Of a DNA stretch of 64,000 bases, positions 9,444 through 17,241 are shown one piece after another. The notes below the pieces were generated by a model that did no database searches, had not been told where the DNA came from, and saw nothing but the letters and a program-made list of their open reading frames with translations. The position numbers were made by a program, and so were the translations under genes. Source of the DNA: Acidisoma cellulosilyticum (GTDB lineage Bacteria; Pseudomonadota; Alphaproteobacteria; Acetobacterales; Acetobacteraceae); NCBI RefSeq assembly GCF_020621385.1, contig NZ_JAESVA010000001.1, positions 186,001 to 250,000 of the forward strand. The letters are read 5' to 3'. Numbering within the stretch: the stretch's first letter is position 1; each line of letters begins with the position of its first letter.

Positions 9444-10046
9444 ATCATCGCTCCTACAGTATACCTCGGCACCATGATCGACAGCTTTCGAAAACTGCAT
9501 CTACCGGCTCTAAAACAGGCGCAATTTTAGCACTACCCGGCTCTGTGCGACAGACCGAGTTATTTCAGTTTTCCCACCAGCCTGTATCTTTATCGTTGGA
9601 TGCAGTAAATCAACACTTTCTTTGAATTTTAGCTGACTCACTCGACACCCGCCTAAAGCCAGAAAATGCCCGGAACTCGCCCTACTGTTCCATGATAAAA
9701 TTTCGAGCAAGCTGCGTTCTGGAGCAGATCACAGCTAGATAGAATCATCTGACTGGGATCTGCTCTAGGTGGAGCGCCTGCACTGCGTTTTGCCCGGAGA
9801 TCGCATCGCTAGGAACCGCATCGCGGTCCCTTCGTGCCATTAATGAACTGCCATAGATCTTTAACTACAGTGGTTCTGAGATAAGGCGCCGTAAACTATC
9901 CTAGCCCTGCGCAAAGCCTCATCTACGGGCTAGCTATTGTTGACCCTAACCGAAGCCAACCGCATTGTATTTAATACATGGCCATGTCGTCGCGCCGGTC
10001 TCAATCTATAGAGAGCGTCGTTCGAAAAACTGCGGAGAATAAGCTG
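9444..10046. other. Intergenic stretch between two GT61-like genes
   Basis: About 600 bp without a convincing gene. It holds a hairpin-forming dispersed repeat (9722-9765) and a small palindrome TGTATT-T-AATACA (9966-9978). Short open frames have no family features or ribosome binding sites. Promoter elements for the 9443 gene are probably here but none stands out. Confidence 0.5.
9722..9765. repeat. Dispersed palindromic intergenic repeat, copy 1
   Basis: GAGCAGATC (9722-9730) and GATCTGCTC (9757-9765) are perfect inverted arms. Inside them CAGCTAGAT pairs with ATCTGACTG at 7 of 9 positions around the loop AGAATC. The same plan (GAGCAGATC, CAGAT-N6-ATCTG core, then AGAGCG..GCCTG) recurs at 37031-37136, so this is a family of repeats rather than a chance hairpin. 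Confidence 0.6.
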
Positions 10047-11267
10047 CTAGGCAATTTCTTTTAGACAGGTTTCAAAAAGCCCTTCATCAACTTTCCAATC
10101 TGAAAAGGCAACGCGGTTGCTTTTGTTTTCTATACTGCCAAACAGGAAATTATAACGCTTTCCTGTACTTGAATAAATTCTAGCATGTTGCCTGACTGTG
10201 TTGTGAAATGATTCCATATCCACAACGGTCGTATCCCGCGGAGAAAATATCGCGTTTAGCATTCCTGATCCCGACGGACCAATCACAGTGTCTGCATTGT
10301 AAAATGTCAATATTTGTTGGGAAAATAGCATAGTCTCGGGAAATATTAACTTGAACCCATGCGCTTGCGCTCGACTTGCCAGCTCCGTCTCATTAACAAG
10401 ACGCCGATAATGCGGCCTTGCCCCACCACCAAGCAAGCGGCTGATATACAATTTTTTGTTTGAGGTGTTTGCTTCTATTTTTGCTTGAGAGGCATTTTCT
10501 ACCAACTTACTGATGCGCCGGCGAGTTGCAGCATCAAGCCAACCCTCAATACAAAAATCCGAAAAAGTTATTATACTTTGAAAATGATCCCCGATAACTT
10601 CTGCAACCGAGAACACTGGGCGGATCGGCAAATTGGCCAGCCTCAACGCTTCCAGAAACCAACTTGTTCTTCCGGACGTCACATAAAAATCAAACTTGAC
10701 GTCCATGTCCGCCAAAAAAAGCATTTGCGGAAGAACTCTGAATAAGAATGACCCGTAGTTATTTGGCTCTAAATTCGCAAAAAACACGCCTAACCCTGGA
10801 AAGTGATTGCGGCGGCGAGCAGATGCAAAATAAGCAAATTTCTCACCACTTTGCACATCGGCCTGCAGTAGAAAGCCGTGGTGATTGTACTTATTCTCAA
10901 TATCGATTTTTTTGTGCTGTTCTTCCGTAACGATCGGCATGGAAACGAACAGCTGATTGCCGTATAGAAGCGCATTATTACCAACTACGGTAACGTCTAA
11001 CAGCTTCCACGCAATACGATCTGGTTCAATTATGTTTCGTCGCTCTACGCCGTTCAAGCAGCTCGCGTCGAACGGCTCTCCATAAATCTTCTGAGGCGCA
11101 CGCATTTCATCTGCGCCCCCCTTCTCACTAAGGAGGATCACTGCCCCAGATAGATCTCCACCAACGGAAACCTTCATTCGTCTTATGCAAAATCCACTAG
11201 ATTCAGAAACCAGAGGATTTGCTTCAATTTGATTTCGAAGTTCCGAGAGCTGAACTGGATTTAACAT
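10047..11267 (-). CDS. GT61-like (DUF563) glycosyltransferase
   Basis: 406 residues. Central FFANLEPNNYGSFLFRVLPQ, then NKKLYISRLLGGGARPHYRR and the C-terminal NADTVIGPSGSGMLNAIFSP follow the GT61/DUF563 pattern: an N-terminal substrate domain, then a nucleotide-sugar domain ending in a glycine/serine-rich loop. It likely transfers a sugar in surface-glycan assembly. No Shine-Dalgarno sequence is clear before the ATG at 11267; the start is the first ATG of the frame. The gene stands alone, separated by about 250 bp from the sulfotransferase gene and about 600 bp from the next GT61-like gene. AT-rich like its neighbours. Confidence 0.7.
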   Translation of the reverse strand: MLNPVQLSELRNQIEANPLVSESSGFCIRRMKVSVGGDLSGAVILLSEKGGADEMRAPQKIYGEPFDASCLNGVERRNIIEPDRIAWKLLDVTVVGNNALLYGNQLFVSMPIVTEEQHKKIDIENKYNHHGFLLQADVQSGEKFAYFASARRRNHFPGLGVFFANLEPNNYGSFLFRVLPQMLFLADMDVKFDFYVTSGRTSWFLEALRLANLPIRPVFSVAEVIGDHFQSIITFSDFCIEGWLDAATRRRISKLVENASQAKIEANTSNKKLYISRLLGGGARPHYRRLVNETELASRAQAHGFKLIFPETMLFSQQILTFYNADTVIGPSGSGMLNAIFSPRDTTVVDMESFHNTVRQHARIYSSTGKRYNFLFGSIENKSNRVAFSDWKVDEGLFETCLKEIA

Positions 11268-11518
11268 TGAAATTCAATCATGAAGCGGGGATTACATAAG
11301 ACCTTCTGTCAGAATTTTATTTAGTCAATCAAGATTAGATGCATTCCAGCGAAAAAGTCTTTCGCGATGAAATTGCGCTTACATCCAACTTAATAAAATT
11401 CCAACAAAAAGGAGCGGAAAAGTAAGAGAAACCAAAAAGAATTTCCGCAACCTTTTTTATGCAGACCCTCACTGCAGTTCAGCAAAATGAGGAATGCAAA
11501 TTATGCTTCCCCTTACAT

Positions 11519-12376
11519 TCAAAGATATCCAATATCAAAAATCACTCTTTCTCTCGACCGAAACAAGTCGTGAAGATGCCTAAATTCTTCACCTTTCCAC
11601 CTATCCATGCTCGCATTCTGACTGCCGCTCGTCATATGCTTCGAAGCGCTTTGGTCAACTCCCAAAGCTCCCCAGAATGTCTGCATGAATTGATGATTTG
11701 GGTGCATAACACCCAAGTATCGGAAAAGATCGCAAACAGATTGGCTTCTTCTATTAACGAAATCTTCGTAATAACAGAGAATCCCGTTGCCTTTTCGAGC
11801 CTCAAAAACCTGAGTTTTCGAAAAGTTACAAATGCTGTCTAGAAGAGAAAGATCATCGCCACTCTCGTTGAAGCTTTTAAAGCCTCTCTTTTCATTGAAC
11901 TTTTTGACCGAGATGAATGTATCTCTTGGATCACGAACGAGAAAAACAGGTTTGATAACAGATGTAGTGTCTGCAGCCTTCATGAGGCGCAGGACCTCAA
12001 AGCCAATAAATTTCTCCGCAAGACCGAGAGTCCCGGTGATACCTTGGGCTGTAAGAAAACCTTCGTATTCCGCTTCCAGCTCCAGCACCCGACTCTGATG
12101 ATGAAGCGCAATCGACGAACGATACCAGTCCCCTCGGTAGGTCTCGGAAAAACCTCCCGAACTCGACGTATCCTGATTGGACAAGGCTTGGCCGAATCCA
12201 ACCCTCAAAGCAGCCAAATATCCAGCTTGAGTGGTTCGATCTTCAAACGGAAGATCTCCAATTACCGTAACACCAGCGGCCTTGAGAACCTGCATGAAAA
12301 AAGACGATCCGCTTCTGCCATAAGAGCAGACAGCCACAAGCGGCTTGTTTGCATTCGATAGCACTCGCAGTACCAT
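11519..12376 (-). CDS. PAPS-dependent sulfotransferase-family protein
   Basis: 285 residues. VAVCSYGRSGSSFFMQVL near the N-terminus is the 5'-phosphosulfate binding loop of P-loop sulfotransferases. LVRDPRDTFISVKKF around the middle is the 3'-phosphate binding motif, with its conserved RDPRD. The enzyme would transfer sulfate from PAPS to a hydroxyl group; among glycosyltransferase genes the likely acceptor is a carbohydrate. PAPS production and PAP removal are encoded about 5 kb downstream on the same strand (cysD, cysNC, cysQ). Sulfotransferase-fold proteins with other acceptors exist, so the substrate is inference. Confidence 0.75.
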   Translation of the reverse strand: MVLRVLSNANKPLVAVCSYGRSGSSFFMQVLKAAGVTVIGDLPFEDRTTQAGYLAALRVGFGQALSNQDTSSSGGFSETYRGDWYRSSIALHHQSRVLELEAEYEGFLTAQGITGTLGLAEKFIGFEVLRLMKAADTTSVIKPVFLVRDPRDTFISVKKFNEKRGFKSFNESGDDLSLLDSICNFSKTQVFEARKGNGILCYYEDFVNRRSQSVCDLFRYLGVMHPNHQFMQTFWGALGVDQSASKHMTSGSQNASMDRWKGEEFRHLHDLFRSRERVIFDIGYL

Positions 12377-12513
12377 TACGTGTTACCCCAGGAACCAAAT
12401 CACTACTACGATGCAAACAAGCCAGCGAATCGCTCGACCAGTTGATATAATTGCAACTAAGACATTAAACGATATTTTATAAACGACAAAAGATCAAAAT
12501 CTAATTCCAACCG

Positions 12514-12530
12514 ACTGCTTTATAAGCAGT
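12514..12530 (-). terminator. Hairpin directly after the stop of the gene at 12532
   Basis: ACTGCTT-TAT-AAGCAGT gives a perfect 7-bp stem starting 2 bp past the stop codon. No U-run follows on the minus strand; on the plus strand it is followed by TTT. It may be a weak terminator or a 3'-end stabiliser between this gene and the sulfotransferase gene. Confidence 0.3.
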
Positions 12531-12531
12531 T

Positions 12532-13629
12532 TTAAACTCGGACCTTTGCTCCGGAGACATGGGTTGCTTCAACCCAGGACTGAGCTCCACTCAGATATTT
12601 TAGCGGCGTCACACGCCGGGGAACGGCAAGCGCGCGCAGGACGGCCGATTCTTCCGAGGCCACCACACGATGCACCAGCCCAGGACCCACAATGACCAGA
12701 TCCAAATTGTTGAATTCAACCTCTTCGATCGAAAGCCCCTGCTTCTCCGCCATGGCGCCCAGTTCCCTAGCCCCATCCGCAGTCCAGCGTGAGAAGCCAG
12801 CGGGACCGAACTCACCCATTTCATGGCTGTCACGGATGATGTCAAGTCGCACGCTGGCGCCCGGGAAGGCGGCGTAGATCAACAGGGATTCGGCTGGAGA
12901 CGGCAGAGCTTCGACCGAAGCCGCCTGATGGAAGCCGGTTTCCTCCTTCAAGCGATCCAGACGATAAATGATGGGATGATCGTCGAAGATATTGCGCATC
13001 AGACGAACCGTCGAATCGCGGAACAACAGCTTGGCCATGCTGTCCAGCACGTCCTTGATGGTCGCAACGGTGGCTTTGGCGCGCTGTTCGATCGACACCA
13101 AGGCCGTTCCGTCCTTCGCCTGCAGGCCCTTGGGAGCCAGCACGCTCGGCAGAACCACATAGCCGTTCAGGATCAATTCCTGCAGCATGGGCTGCAGCTC
13201 GGCCGGACAGGACCCGACCGCGATACGACCGGCGAGAACCTGGGCCGCATCCGTACGATCGGTCCAGAAACCGCCGAGCACGGAGCGCGTGCGGCCGGCG
13301 CCTTCCGCGTTGCGCATCAGCGCATGCAGAAGATCGAGATAGATCGTCTTCTCGGTCAGCGACAGGCTGAGATCGATTTTCTCGGGCTTGATCTTGACGA
13401 ACGGCAATTGAGATTCGGTCAGTGCACGGCCGAAGGACATTTCAAAACCACAATGCCCGTCACCGAGACCAACCTGATGCAGGTCAGGCCGATAGAGATC
13501 GGCAACAGTTTCGCCGATAACCTCGCCATTCAAAAAAGCGCGCAGCAATGAGGGCGATTCGGAATTAGCCTGATAAATCCAGCCAACGGCCCCCTTGGGT
13601 GTCAACTTGTCGATTGAACCAGAAATCAT
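12532..13629 (-). CDS. Unrecognised protein of the glycan cluster with an N-terminal GW/RPD/GF module
   Basis: 365 residues from the ATG at 13629, chosen because GCGGAG lies 8 bases upstream; an upstream in-frame ATG would overlap the GT4 gene. Residues 4-68 form a small module with the spaced signature VGWIY, LNGEVIG, YRPDL and GHCGFEM. Two similar modules are visible in the adjacent GT2 protein. The remaining 290 residues are not recognised with confidence. QELILNGYVVLPSVLAP followed by a late PGLVHRVVA is faintly like phytanoyl-CoA-dioxygenase-type enzymes, but the metal-ligand pattern is not clear. Its position between GT4 and sulfotransferase genes suggests tailoring of the same glycan. 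Confidence 0.7.
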   Translation of the reverse strand: MISGSIDKLTPKGAVGWIYQANSESPSLLRAFLNGEVIGETVADLYRPDLHQVGLGDGHCGFEMSFGRALTESQLPFVKIKPEKIDLSLSLTEKTIYLDLLHALMRNAEGAGRTRSVLGGFWTDRTDAAQVLAGRIAVGSCPAELQPMLQELILNGYVVLPSVLAPKGLQAKDGTALVSIEQRAKATVATIKDVLDSMAKLLFRDSTVRLMRNIFDDHPIIYRLDRLKEETGFHQAASVEALPSPAESLLIYAAFPGASVRLDIIRDSHEMGEFGPAGFSRWTADGARELGAMAEKQGLSIEEVEFNNLDLVIVGPGLVHRVVASEESAVLRALAVPRRVTPLKYLSGAQSWVEATHVSGAKVRV

Positions 13630-13687
13630 GTCATAAGCTCCGCAAAAGCTGTCTGAGTTGAAGGGAAAGACTATTATACCGACGTGT

Positions 13688-15139
13688 TTACGCCTCAACC
13701 CTTACCGGTGAGGTCATAATCGAACGGTAGAATCGAAGATGCGCGTCCAGCGCCTGGTCCGTGGTCATGCGTTTCCGCACACCCGCCGTCAGTTGTGCGA
13801 GCCGCACCGGATCTTCCGTGAGTTCCATGATAGCGCGCGCAAGGCTCAAAGGTTGGCTCGCAGTAAAGTGCAAACCATCGACGCCATGGGCCACTTTCTC
13901 GGCCATGCCGCCAATATTGGAACAAATCACAGGCTTGCCGTTAGTGAAGGCTTCCTGAATGACCACGGGCGAATTTTCCCACCAGGTCGAAGGCACAATG
14001 ATCGCGTCCATGCGGCGCATCAGCCTATGTACGTCGCGATTATCATAGGCACCGTGATAGACGATGCTCTGCCCGGCATCGTCCAACGCCTTCGTCACCA
14101 CCTCCTGGAAGGCTGGCGGCTGATTGGAATAGTCGCCATGAATTTCGATCGTCGCGCCGGTAACGCCCTGCTTGTTCAGGTATTGCGCCGCTTCGATGAT
14201 CACCGTGATGCCTTTCAGCGGCGACATCTGACCAAAAAACCCGAAGCGTAGCGGACGGCTTTCTGCCGCGGCGGCGGACTCAACTGCCTTGCCGGCTGGC
14301 CCTGGCTTCTCCGCGATTGCGGACTTGGCCGGCGCCGCAGCGACCGTCCTTGTCGCGCGCTTGGCGACCGGACGAACCTCAGTCTCCGCCGCGACTTGCG
14401 GCAATGCCACATCTATCTCGGCGACCATGCCGTGATTCTGCACGGGCGGCATATTCTCAAGCACAACAAGCTTTTCCGCCGGTAGGCCCCATTCGTGAAA
14501 ACGATCCGCGAGGAACTGGCTGGGCGAGACGAACAAGTCGACGTCGGCAAAGAAGGTCTGGATGTAACGCTTACGCAGAAAGAAATCGCGCGCCTTGTAC
14601 TGCGGAAAGCAGCTTGAACAGGCACTGTAGCTCGAGCGATCGCAGAGATGCATCGACTTCGTCTTCACCATCTGACCGTGATGGTTGCAGATGGCCAGAA
14701 ACTCATGAAGGCTGAGGACGATCTTCGTGTTCGGCGAGTTGCGCTTGATGACCGCGAATGATTCTACGCCAAAACGGGAGAAGTGATGGGAGTGGACGAT
14801 ATCCGGCTTCAGCTCGGCGACGAGCTTGCCAAGCGCCTTGGGGAAGTTCGGATCGGGATTGGCAAATTTGAAATAATCGAACTCCGCCCCCGGATGGTAG
14901 ACGTAATCGTCCTCGCCATAAGGCTGGGTCAGTGGCGCGCCAAGACGGGATTCTGTCTTCGATCCGGCGCAGCCTAGAAACCAGGCGGCGCCTGACCGTG
15001 ACTTCAACCCGCGGAACAGTTCCAGAGCCGCAATCTCGGCCCCCCCGCGCGTTTCCATCGGGTGCGAGTGGCACATGATCAGAACGCTCGGCAAGCCATC
15101 GCCGAGGGGTGCTTTCGCGGGTCTCACAATTTTATTCAT
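13688..15139 (-). CDS. Glycosyltransferase family 4 protein with an extra Ala/Pro-rich interdomain linker
   Basis: 483 residues from the ATG at 15139; a TTG at 15160 is an alternative start. The N-terminal Rossmann domain has CHSHPMETRGGAE and HSHHFSRFG. A cysteine group CDRSSYSACSSC is typical of some GT4 enzymes. The C-terminal domain starts at RFGFFGQMSPLKG and has ENSPVVIQEAFTNGKPVI, the EX7E-type donor site. Between the two domains is an Ala/Lys/Pro-rich stretch of about 60 residues (roughly 237-296) that normal GT4 proteins lack. The gene follows the GT2 gene closely, so they form an operon. Role: retaining sugar transfer in surface-polysaccharide synthesis; donor and acceptor unknown. 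Confidence 0.85.
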   Translation of the reverse strand: MNKIVRPAKAPLGDGLPSVLIMCHSHPMETRGGAEIAALELFRGLKSRSGAAWFLGCAGSKTESRLGAPLTQPYGEDDYVYHPGAEFDYFKFANPDPNFPKALGKLVAELKPDIVHSHHFSRFGVESFAVIKRNSPNTKIVLSLHEFLAICNHHGQMVKTKSMHLCDRSSYSACSSCFPQYKARDFFLRKRYIQTFFADVDLFVSPSQFLADRFHEWGLPAEKLVVLENMPPVQNHGMVAEIDVALPQVAAETEVRPVAKRATRTVAAAPAKSAIAEKPGPAGKAVESAAAAESRPLRFGFFGQMSPLKGITVIIEAAQYLNKQGVTGATIEIHGDYSNQPPAFQEVVTKALDDAGQSIVYHGAYDNRDVHRLMRRMDAIIVPSTWWENSPVVIQEAFTNGKPVICSNIGGMAEKVAHGVDGLHFTASQPLSLARAIMELTEDPVRLAQLTAGVRKRMTTDQALDAHLRFYRSIMTSPVRVEA

Positions 15140-15174
15140 AGGACGACAGGGCCCAGACAAAAGATCTCATGGAA

Positions 15175-16998
15175 TCAGGCCACCGCCTCGGGCTCGTCCA
15201 GAACAAGCGACCGCTCGGCATTGCGGACCCAGCGATTCTGGAAACGCCACGCATTATAGAGGGTGAGATTGAAACGCCAGGACGCCGCCTGATTGCCCTG
15301 GCTCTGGCGCTCGAGATGATAAAGGCGCGCGCGCTGATCGACCATACAGGAGAAACCGGCGGTCTTGACCTTCTCACAAAGATCAGCGTCCTCGAAATCT
15401 CCGACCACATAGCCCTGATCGAAACCACCGACGCGGCGCGCGAGTTCCGCTTTCATGACCATGCAGGCACCGGTGACGCCGCCCACTTCATGCACACGCA
15501 GCACTTTCGGCGAGGTCATGCCCTTGTCGGGATGCATACAAAAAACCCAGTTGCCAAATTCGGGCAGCCGTTCGTATGTGCAGCCGTCGTGCTGCACCGT
15601 CTCGTCCTCAAAAACGAGCAGCGCGCCGACGATGCCGACCTTCGGATCGTTTTCCGCCGTCTGCAGCATGTATTCCAGCCAGTCGGATTCGTCCGGGAAC
15701 ACGTCGGAATTGAGGAAGCAAATATACTCGCCCGAAGCGACCTTCAGCCCCATATTATTGGCCGGCGCATAACCGAGATTTTCGGCCAGACCGACCAAAG
15801 TGAAGGGCCGGCGAAAACGCGCATAACAGGAGGCCGATAGAAATTCGAGTTCCCGCTGACGGGTCGGATCGTCGAGAACATAAATAATCTCGTGATCCGG
15901 TGACAATGTGCCGGCAAAAAAGGCCAGCTGATACTCCATGAAATCCATCCGCCCATAGAGCGGAATAATGATGGAGCAGCGCGGCGATGCCACGCGCGGA
16001 CCGAAATCCATGCGCGTATAACCAACTTCGTTCCGAAGTCTGAATGTATTGATCGCTTCGATGGCCGGGCCGATGACACGATCATAGCCTTGCACAAGCT
16101 CGTCATAGCGCAGGTCGATACGCTGCAGCATGTCCTTGATGGTATCGACGCCCGCGCTGCGGACATTCGCCATCGCCTTGAAACCGATCTCTCCGTAAAC
16201 CGTCTCGATTTCGATATAAGGCGCCTGACCAGGTAGATAGACGTCGGGGAAATAGGCCAGGAAGCCGCATTTAGGGCTGAGGCCGCCAAACTGCTCCCCG
16301 AAGCCACTGCTGACATCGGCGCGCGAAATGCTGATCCATTCTCGTGGATCGATCACGGCGGACCTTCCGCCGCAACGCAACGTCATCCGGGCGATGGTCG
16401 CGAAAGGGTCCAGCATCCAACCGAAGAGCCAAAGCCCACTTGGCGGGCAGACAAAGGCAAGATCAACCTGCATGAAAACCGGGCGATCGAAGGACTCGAT
16501 CGTGTCGGGGCCGGTAAAAAGCGGCCGCTCCAGCAAGGAGATCAGATTTTGCCATTCTTCCGACCTTGTCGCATGGGCCAGAAGATTGCGGCCATGCGTC
16601 AGTGCGGTCTGGGGGTCGAATTGCTGCGCTGATACCAGCGGGGTAGAAAATGCAAAATCGCCGCGACGCAGCACAAGATCATGCGGCATCCCCTTCAGAT
16701 CGCGCTGATCCGGGATGAACATGACAATGCCCGTGCCGACCTTACGAACGTCGGGCCGGTCAATCACACAAATAATGGGTTCCGCAACGACGAGCCGGCC
16801 GCCGAAATTAAGCGTCGCTTCGGGCTGAGCGCCTTCCGCATCCCATCCGAAACCAATCCAACCCAGAACGAGCCATCCGCCAATGGACGGGCAATAAGCC
16901 AGGGATTCGATATTACCGGGAACCGCCACTACACCCCGCCATTGTCCAGCCAACGCCTTCCGTGGATCCGCATCATCAGATGCCGTCCCATGTTGCAA
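15175..16998 (-). CDS. Glycosyltransferase family 2 protein with tandem N-terminal GW/GF modules
   Basis: 607 residues. The GT2 domain starts near residue 339 (RCSIIIPLYGR) and has AENLGYAPANNMGL, the metal-binding-type FLNSD (428-432) and GDFEDADLC (533-541), like rhamnosyl- or galactofuranosyl-type GT2 enzymes. Ahead of it lie two similar modules at about 40-97 and 188-251, each with a GWLVLGW or GLWLFGW start, a GGR, an R-x-DV and a final F-x-PD. The apparent start is TTG at 16998 with AGGG a few bases upstream. It is the first gene of the minus-strand glycan run, and a 12-bp palindrome lies 69-80 bp upstream. Confidence 0.85.
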   Translation of the reverse strand: MQHGTASDDADPRKALAGQWRGVVAVPGNIESLAYCPSIGGWLVLGWIGFGWDAEGAQPEATLNFGGRLVVAEPIICVIDRPDVRKVGTGIVMFIPDQRDLKGMPHDLVLRRGDFAFSTPLVSAQQFDPQTALTHGRNLLAHATRSEEWQNLISLLERPLFTGPDTIESFDRPVFMQVDLAFVCPPSGLWLFGWMLDPFATIARMTLRCGGRSAVIDPREWISISRADVSSGFGEQFGGLSPKCGFLAYFPDVYLPGQAPYIEIETVYGEIGFKAMANVRSAGVDTIKDMLQRIDLRYDELVQGYDRVIGPAIEAINTFRLRNEVGYTRMDFGPRVASPRCSIIIPLYGRMDFMEYQLAFFAGTLSPDHEIIYVLDDPTRQRELEFLSASCYARFRRPFTLVGLAENLGYAPANNMGLKVASGEYICFLNSDVFPDESDWLEYMLQTAENDPKVGIVGALLVFEDETVQHDGCTYERLPEFGNWVFCMHPDKGMTSPKVLRVHEVGGVTGACMVMKAELARRVGGFDQGYVVGDFEDADLCEKVKTAGFSCMVDQRARLYHLERQSQGNQAASWRFNLTLYNAWRFQNRWVRNAERSLVLDEPEAVA

Positions 16999-17241
16999 CG
17001 CACCCTAATTGGGCATGAAGACGATGACAACCAACTAAAATTAGGTCTAACGAATTATATTCTAGAGCCAAATTTGGCAAAGAAGTTAGAAAAAATTCAT
17101 CCTCTTACGCCGCCAAACTGCCGCCAAGACTGAATGAACGGGGCGACCTCTCAATCCTTCGTTCGTTCTTGTAACTTATCCCTTTACCCGCCCTGGCCGC
17201 TCCCGTTTAATTGTTCGTATGCAAACGATCTGGAGTGACCA
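16999..17241. promoter_or_regulatory. Divergent intergenic region between glycan genes and the hydantoinase gene
   Basis: This AT-rich spacer carries the perfect palindrome GCCAAATTTGGC at 17067-17078, upstream of the GT2 gene, and the GntR-like site at 17213-17230, upstream of the hydantoinase gene. It must hold promoters for both directions; no clear -35/-10 pair was identified. Confidence 0.45.
17213..17230. promoter_or_regulatory. Putative GntR-type operator in front of the hydantoinase gene
   Basis: GTTCGTATGCAAACGATC matches the site near 2239-2256 at 16 of 18 positions. The core GTATG-CAAAC is a near-palindrome. It ends immediately before the TGGAG ribosome binding site and 12 bp before the start codon, so a bound repressor would block elongation or initiation. 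The convergent GntR/HutC gene at 21093-21809 is the candidate regulator. Confidence 0.55.

Noticed and set aside
9510..9710. Minus-strand frame of 66 codons in the spacer between GT61-like genes, considered as a transposase remnant
   Set aside because: No transposase signature (no DDE motif, no terminal inverted repeats), and the nearby repeat explains the structure in this spacer.
11459..11842. Plus-strand frame of 127 codons opposite the sulfotransferase gene end
   Set aside because: No ribosome binding site and no similarity pattern; the sulfotransferase frame has both conserved PAPS motifs.
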